Shown here: positions 11,565 through 12,879 of the stretch, piece by piece
How the letters are laid out: each line of letters begins with the position of its first letter
Position numbering within the stretch: position 1 is the stretch's first letter
Assembly: GCA_905372155.1 (NCBI GenBank)
Contig: CAJPNZ010000089.1
Span: forward strand, 1-12,879
From: Propionibacteriaceae bacterium
GTDB taxonomy: Bacteria > Actinomycetota > Actinomycetes > Propionibacteriales > Propionibacteriaceae
Direction of reading: 5' to 3'
Length of the DNA stretch: 12,879 nt
Position numbers and translations under genes: made by a program
Notes under the pieces: model-generated
The model's database searches: none
Seen by the model: the letters and a program-made list of their open reading frames with translations, nothing else
Told to the model about the DNA's origin: nothing

Positions 11565-11581
11565 GTTGCGACAATCGCAAC
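11565..11581 (-). terminator. Hairpin after the response regulator gene
   Basis: GTTGCGA-CAA-TCGCAAC is a perfect 7-bp stem with a 3-base loop, 22 bases beyond the response regulator stop on the minus strand. No T tract follows, so termination is uncertain. A related GCAAC/GTTGC pair at 11456-11470 sits about 100 bp away, so both may instead be protein sites. The rest of 11383-11602 has no gene. Confidence 0.4.
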
Positions 11582-11602
11582 GGCCTCTTCGTGGGCGCGC
11601 CG

Positions 11603-12262
11603 CTATCCGGCCTGCGCGGAGCGGTAGTACATGACCGCCACCTGGGTGCGGTTGCGCAGGCCCAGTTTGGCCAGGATCGAGCTGATGTGGTTGCGCACCG
11701 TGCCCTCGCTCATGAACAGCCTCGCCGCCACTTCGGCATTGTCCAGCCCCTCGGCGACGGCCTCGACCACCTCGTACTCGCGGTCGGTCAAGGCCGCGAA
11801 GACGGTGCCCCTCAGGGGTCTGCCTTGAGGACCGTCAGGTTCCGGCCGGGCACTCAGCCCCATGGTGGCGCTGCGTTCGAGCACCTCCCCCTCCAGCACG
11901 CACACCCCGGCCATCACCGATCGCAGCGCCGGGGCGATCTGGGCGACGTCCTGTTTGATGAGGTAGCCGCGCGAACCCATCCTGAGGGCCCGCACGATGT
12001 ACTCGTCGTCGGAGAAGGTGGTCAGGAAGACGATGCGCGCAGCCACGTCCCCGGCCAGGATCCGTTCGGCCGCGCTGAGCCCGTCGCCGCCGGGCATCTG
12101 GATGTCCATGAGCAGGATGTCGGGTTTCAGCTCCCGGTACTTCTCGATTGCCTCGGGGCCCGAACGACCCAGGCCGACGACCTCGACATCGTCCTCGACC
12201 GACAGGATCGTGGACAGCGACTGGGCGACGAGCGCGTCGTCGTCGACGATGAGGACCTTCAT
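11603..12262 (-). CDS. NarL/LiaR-type response regulator
   Basis: 219 residues. Residues 1-118 form the receiver domain: acidic VDDD at 6-9, phosphoacceptor Asp53 in LLMDIQMPGGDG, Thr81 in FLTTFSDDEYI and Lys102 in GYLIKQD. Residues about 150-215 hold a LuxR-type helix-turn-helix (LTDREYEVVEAVAEGLDNAEVAARLFMSEGTVRNHISSILAKLG). Phosphorylation by the kinase encoded upstream should promote dimerisation and DNA binding. The ATG overlaps the kinase stop in ATGA, so the two proteins are made by coupled translation. The regulated genes, often an ABC transporter or cell-envelope genes in this family, are not in the window. Confidence 0.95.
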   Translation of the reverse strand: MKVLIVDDDALVAQSLSTILSVEDDVEVVGLGRSGPEAIEKYRELKPDILLMDIQMPGGDGLSAAERILAGDVAARIVFLTTFSDDEYIVRALRMGSRGYLIKQDVAQIAPALRSVMAGVCVLEGEVLERSATMGLSARPEPDGPQGRPLRGTVFAALTDREYEVVEAVAEGLDNAEVAARLFMSEGTVRNHISSILAKLGLRNRTQVAVMYYRSAQAG

Positions 12263-12879
12263 GACTTTCCTTCTCTGCCTGCCGCATCCTTGGGAATCGT
12301 GGCGAAGACCGTGAACCGCGGTCGCGGGGTGATCCGCACCCTACCGCCCAGGGCCTCGACTCGCTCGGTCATGGAACGCAGACCCAGGCCGGCATTCTTG
12401 TCGCCGTCCACGAGCGGTTCGTCCCCGGGCGGGACGATGCCGTCGTTGTCTACCGTGACCTGCCAGAAAGCGGGATAGTCGGTGACCGCCACCCGCGCGG
12501 AGGCGGCTCGGCCGTGGCGGGCGGCATTGGTGAGTGCCTCACGCACCACTGCGACGACGCAGCGCGCCACCGCCGGTGGGGGTTCGGTCTGCGTGGAGCA
12601 GTCGACCTCCACCTTCGCGATGCCGCAGCGCGAGCCCAGCAGGTTGAGGGAGGTTGCCAACTCCTCGCCCTCCTCGGACAGGGCGTGGACGGATCGGCGC
12701 ATGGAGTCGAGGGCCTCGCCGAGGTCCGAATCCAAGGTGGCGAGATCGGCGACGACGCCCGGTTCGTCGCGGTGGGTGACCTGAAAGGCCTTGACCCGCA
12801 GCAGGAGGCGGGTGAGGACGTGCCCGACGCCGTCGTGGATCTCGCGGGCGATCCGGGTGCGCTCGGACAGGGCGGCGGC
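12259..12879 (-). CDS. Sensor histidine kinase, C-terminal part, cut by the right edge
   Basis: 206 residues are visible. The HisKA_3 dimerisation region begins at once: ERTRIAREIHDGVGHVLTRLLL, with the phosphorylated His at about visible residue 15. After a helix (SMRRSVHALSEEGEELATSL) comes the ATP-binding domain: N box VVREALTNAARHG, G1-type VDNDG, and G2-type NAGLGLRSMTERVEALGG. The tail ends IPKDAAGREGKS. The sensing part, probably membrane-bound, lies beyond the window, so the signal cannot be read. Its TGA overlaps the regulator ATG by four bases; the two form one signalling pair. Confidence 0.93.
   Translation of the reverse strand, partial: AAALSERTRIAREIHDGVGHVLTRLLLRVKAFQVTHRDEPGVVADLATLDSDLGEALDSMRRSVHALSEEGEELATSLNLLGSRCGIAKVEVDCSTQTEPPPAVARCVVAVVREALTNAARHGRAASARVAVTDYPAFWQVTVDNDGIVPPGDEPLVDGDKNAGLGLRSMTERVEALGGRVRITPRPRFTVFATIPKDAAGREGKS

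Noticed and set aside
11363..12478. Plus-strand frame of 371 codons opposite the response regulator
   Set aside because: Antisense to two well-supported genes, with low-complexity composition.

Overview
The window is high-GC DNA with strongly GC-biased third codon positions, GTG and TTG starts and actinobacterial gene types (a CoaBC with an RLTG-type clamp, a NarL/LiaR-type response regulator, TGGTTGAGCC...GTCGAAACCA intergenic repeats). It most likely comes from the chromosome of an actinomycete, perhaps a Propionibacteriales member; the genus is a guess.

Layout. 1-135 is the start of a membrane protein that leaves the left edge (minus strand). 136-418 holds only a doubtful small ORF. 419-1858 (minus) is a Schlafen/AlbA_2-type ATP-binding regulator-like protein. 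1859-2402 is a gene-free, repeat-rich stretch: a 53-bp block next to the regulator's start that recurs 422 bp further on, two inverted REP-like elements, and a stand-alone intrinsic terminator. 2403-2643 (minus) is a frameshifted two-helix membrane protein gene. 2706-3878 (plus) encodes a DUF1444-like protein with an extra C-terminal region. 7699-4005 (minus) is a metabolic block: glpF, glpK and coaBC, with a 15-bp perfect hairpin between glpK and coaBC. 8003-8845 (minus) is a LysR-type regulator divergent from an aldo/keto reductase at 9001-9849 (plus).

Right-hand accessory part. 9890-10409 (plus) is a small toxin-antitoxin-like pair: a 16-bp palindromic operator/promoter, a ribbon-helix-helix antitoxin that may be leaderless, and a toxin-like gene broken by an apparent one-base deletion. 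10471-10895 (minus) holds two gene stumps: the 3' third of an alpha/beta hydrolase and the last 36 codons of a LysR gene, about 95% identical in DNA to the 3' end of the intact LysR gene at 8003. 10903-11382 (minus) is an XRE HTH protein fused to a zinc ribbon. 12879-11603 (minus) is a two-component pair, a histidine kinase cut by the right edge and a NarL-type response regulator, overlapping by ATGA.

How the genes work together. GlpF admits glycerol and GlpK traps it as glycerol-3-phosphate. CoaBC makes 4'-phosphopantetheine for CoA and may be read from the same transcript, moderated by the hairpin. The LysR protein probably controls the divergent reductase. The kinase and regulator form one signalling unit whose target is not visible. 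I see no CRISPR array, phage, transposase, rRNA or tRNA. The most unusual material is the repeat-rich stretch 1859-2402 and the remodelled segment 9890-10902.
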